6,803 nt of DNA, taken from the NCBI GenBank assembly GCA_964424125.1, contig CAYRHS010000163.1, positions 1 to 6,803 on the forward strand, in the 5' to 3' direction. Positions 5,870-6,803 of this stretch are shown here, piece by piece. This DNA comes from CAYRHS01 sp964424125 (GTDB taxonomy: Bacteria; Actinomycetota; Acidimicrobiia; IMCC26256; JAOSJL01). Below the pieces are notes generated by a model, which saw nothing but the letters and a program-made list of their open reading frames with translations, did no database searches and was not told where the DNA came from. Numbering within the stretch: the stretch's first letter is position 1; every line of letters begins with the position of its first letter. The position numbers and the translations under genes are program-made.

Positions 5870-6179
5870 GAGCCCTCCAGCCGCTCTTCTTGTCGCCGGC
5901 GCGATCGAGCTCTTCGGGCGTCAGCAGCACGGTCGTCGACAGCGCCACGCGACCCGAGGACGAGATCTCCATCGCGAGCGCGGCGGCGGTCTCGTTGTCG
6001 GGCAGCTCGCCGATGGCGATCACGTCGTCGTCGCCGAACGCGAAGTAGAAGGTCTCCAGGGTCCCGCCCAGCTTCTCGACGGCATCCTGCACGGTTTGCC
6101 GGCGGGCACTGCCACCCTCGGCGAGGACCCCGCCGATGCCTTCGGCGGACAGCGAGGCTCGGAACAGGTACTTCGGCAT
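5859..6179 (-). CDS. GYD domain-containing protein
   Basis: 106 residues with the features of the GYD family (about 90-100 residues, ferredoxin-like fold, function unknown, widespread in soil bacteria). It begins MPKYLFRASLSAEGIGGVLA (the usual MPKYL...A.YT.EG..GLL start), continues AEGGSARRQTVQDAVEKLGG (the basic/acidic helix), LETFYFAFGDDDVIAIGELP (the signature strand pair) and a helix DNETAAALAMEI, and ends with TTVLLTPEELD and a short basic tail. A longer in-frame start exists at 6245, but ATG at 6179 is chosen because the family begins there and GAAGGGAG sits six bases upstream. It is cytosolic. It lies 70 bases downstream of the hydrolase gene on the same strand and could be co-transcribed with it, and it converges with the gene at 5589. 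The reaction is unknown. Confidence 0.93.
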   Translation of the reverse strand: MPKYLFRASLSAEGIGGVLAEGGSARRQTVQDAVEKLGGTLETFYFAFGDDDVIAIGELPDNETAAALAMEISSSGRVALSTTVLLTPEELDRAGDKKSGWRAPGT

Positions 6180-6185
6180 GGTGGG

Positions 6186-6193
6186 CTCCCTTC
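6186..6193 (-). promoter_or_regulatory. Ribosome-binding site fixing the GYD gene start
   Basis: On the minus strand GAAGGGAG ends six bases before the ATG at 6179. It supports that start over the 22-residue-longer in-frame start at 6245, whose extra residues (Arg/Cys/Pro-rich) do not look like part of the family. Confidence 0.7.
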
Positions 6194-6249
6194 GCCGGTC
6201 GGATCGCTGTGGGCAAGGATCGCACCACCCCTGCCTCGCCGCCAAGCGT

Positions 6250-6803
6250 TCAGTGGTCGACCAGCGACTCGAGCAGGTCCGTCAATGCGCGGGGGTTGAT
6301 CACCTGGACGTCGTGGCCGGCGTCGACGTGCACGATGCGGTAGTTGCGGACGATCGCCGGTTCCATCTGGGCGTCGAAACCGATGAACCGATCACACCGA
6401 AGGTACGTCCCGGGTATCGTCGCCGGCGGCACCGCCGGTAGCGGCTCGTCGTGCGTGAGCAGCGGCACCGCCCAGTCCGATCCGGCTGCTCGTGCAGCGT
6501 CGACGAAACTGGACCGAGCGCCGGGCATGAGGTCGAAACACGACTGCCCGGCTTCGGGGACGAGGCCGTCGACGAACACGAGGTGGCGCACCCGTTCGGA
6601 CTCCGCGGCGGCGACGCCGCTGATGACCGGCCCTCCGTACGAGGCGCCGACGAGCACGACGTCGTCGAGATCCTCGTAGGTGAGCATCCCCGCGATGTCG
6701 GCGATGTGTGTCGACAGGCCGATCTGCGGACCGGCGACGTGGCTGCGGTCGCCGAGCCCCGTGAGCGTCGGTGCCCACACGTCGTGCCCGTCGTGACGCA
6801 GCA
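6250..6803 (-). CDS. Alpha/beta hydrolase (esterase-like), C-terminal part, 5' end outside window
   Basis: 184 complete codons are visible. The frame is open through the window edge (upstream codons read LRHDGHDVWAP), so the true start lies outside, and the first core strand and oxyanion region are missing. TLTGLGDRSH and a helix ending in MLTYEDLDDV precede the nucleophile elbow VGASYGGPV, with the catalytic Ser at codon 6640-6642. The catalytic His is in VDAGHDVQVINP (codon 6313-6315) near the C-terminus. The intervening TIPGTYLRCDRFI segment is the strand/loop expected before the His. This architecture matches the EstC / salicylate-esterase / pyrethroid-hydrolase-like branch of alpha/beta hydrolases, which cleave esters and related bonds; the natural substrate cannot be told. 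The protein is normally about 230-250 residues, so roughly a quarter is missing. It ends 70 bases before the GYD gene on the same strand, so a two-gene transcript is possible. Confidence 0.92.
   Translation of the reverse strand, partial: LRHDGHDVWAPTLTGLGDRSHVAGPQIGLSTHIADIAGMLTYEDLDDVVLVGASYGGPVISGVAAAESERVRHLVFVDGLVPEAGQSCFDLMPGARSSFVDAARAAGSDWAVPLLTHDEPLPAVPPATIPGTYLRCDRFIGFDAQMEPAIVRNYRIVHVDAGHDVQVINPRALTDLLESLVDH

Overview
The window is very GC-rich DNA with strong G/C preference at third codon positions. Gene types (DUF4389 membrane protein, GYD-domain protein, SnoaL-like protein, Pro/Ala-rich surface protein) and TANNNT-like -10 boxes suggest an actinobacterium, possibly an Acidimicrobiia-like lineage from a draft or metagenome assembly. 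The lineage is inferred from gene flavour only. A run of exactly 100 Ns at 2137-2236 is a scaffold gap of unknown true length.

Layout. Positions 1-947 (minus) hold the N-terminal 315 codons of ATP-dependent phosphoenolpyruvate carboxykinase (pckA), cut by the window edge. It is divergent from a SnoaL/NTF2-like small protein at 1049-1408. After a 225-base spacer comes the most unusual block, 1634-4732 (plus). It starts with a secreted/anchored protein: signal peptide, Ig/IPT-like domain, Ala/Pro-rich linker interrupted by the gap, one membrane helix, and a roughly 457-residue, 12-cysteine domain I do not recognise. A Fic-family (AMPylase-type) enzyme follows, whose GTG start overlaps the stop of the membrane protein by four bases. 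Then come a DUF4389 four-helix membrane protein (4817-5479) and a small ferredoxin-like-fold protein (5589-5849). Two minus-strand genes end the window: a GYD-domain protein (5859-6179), convergent with the previous gene across a shared hairpin, and a 5'-truncated alpha/beta hydrolase (6250-6803).

How the genes relate. pckA is core gluconeogenesis and has no visible link to the rest. The strongest functional coupling is the membrane Cys-rich protein plus Fic pair: the overlapping stop/start implies translational coupling, and predicted topology puts the unknown domain and the Fic enzyme in the same compartment, the cytoplasm. I propose this as a candidate two-gene transmembrane/AMPylation module; it is inference. 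The remaining genes look like independently expressed small housekeeping or accessory functions.
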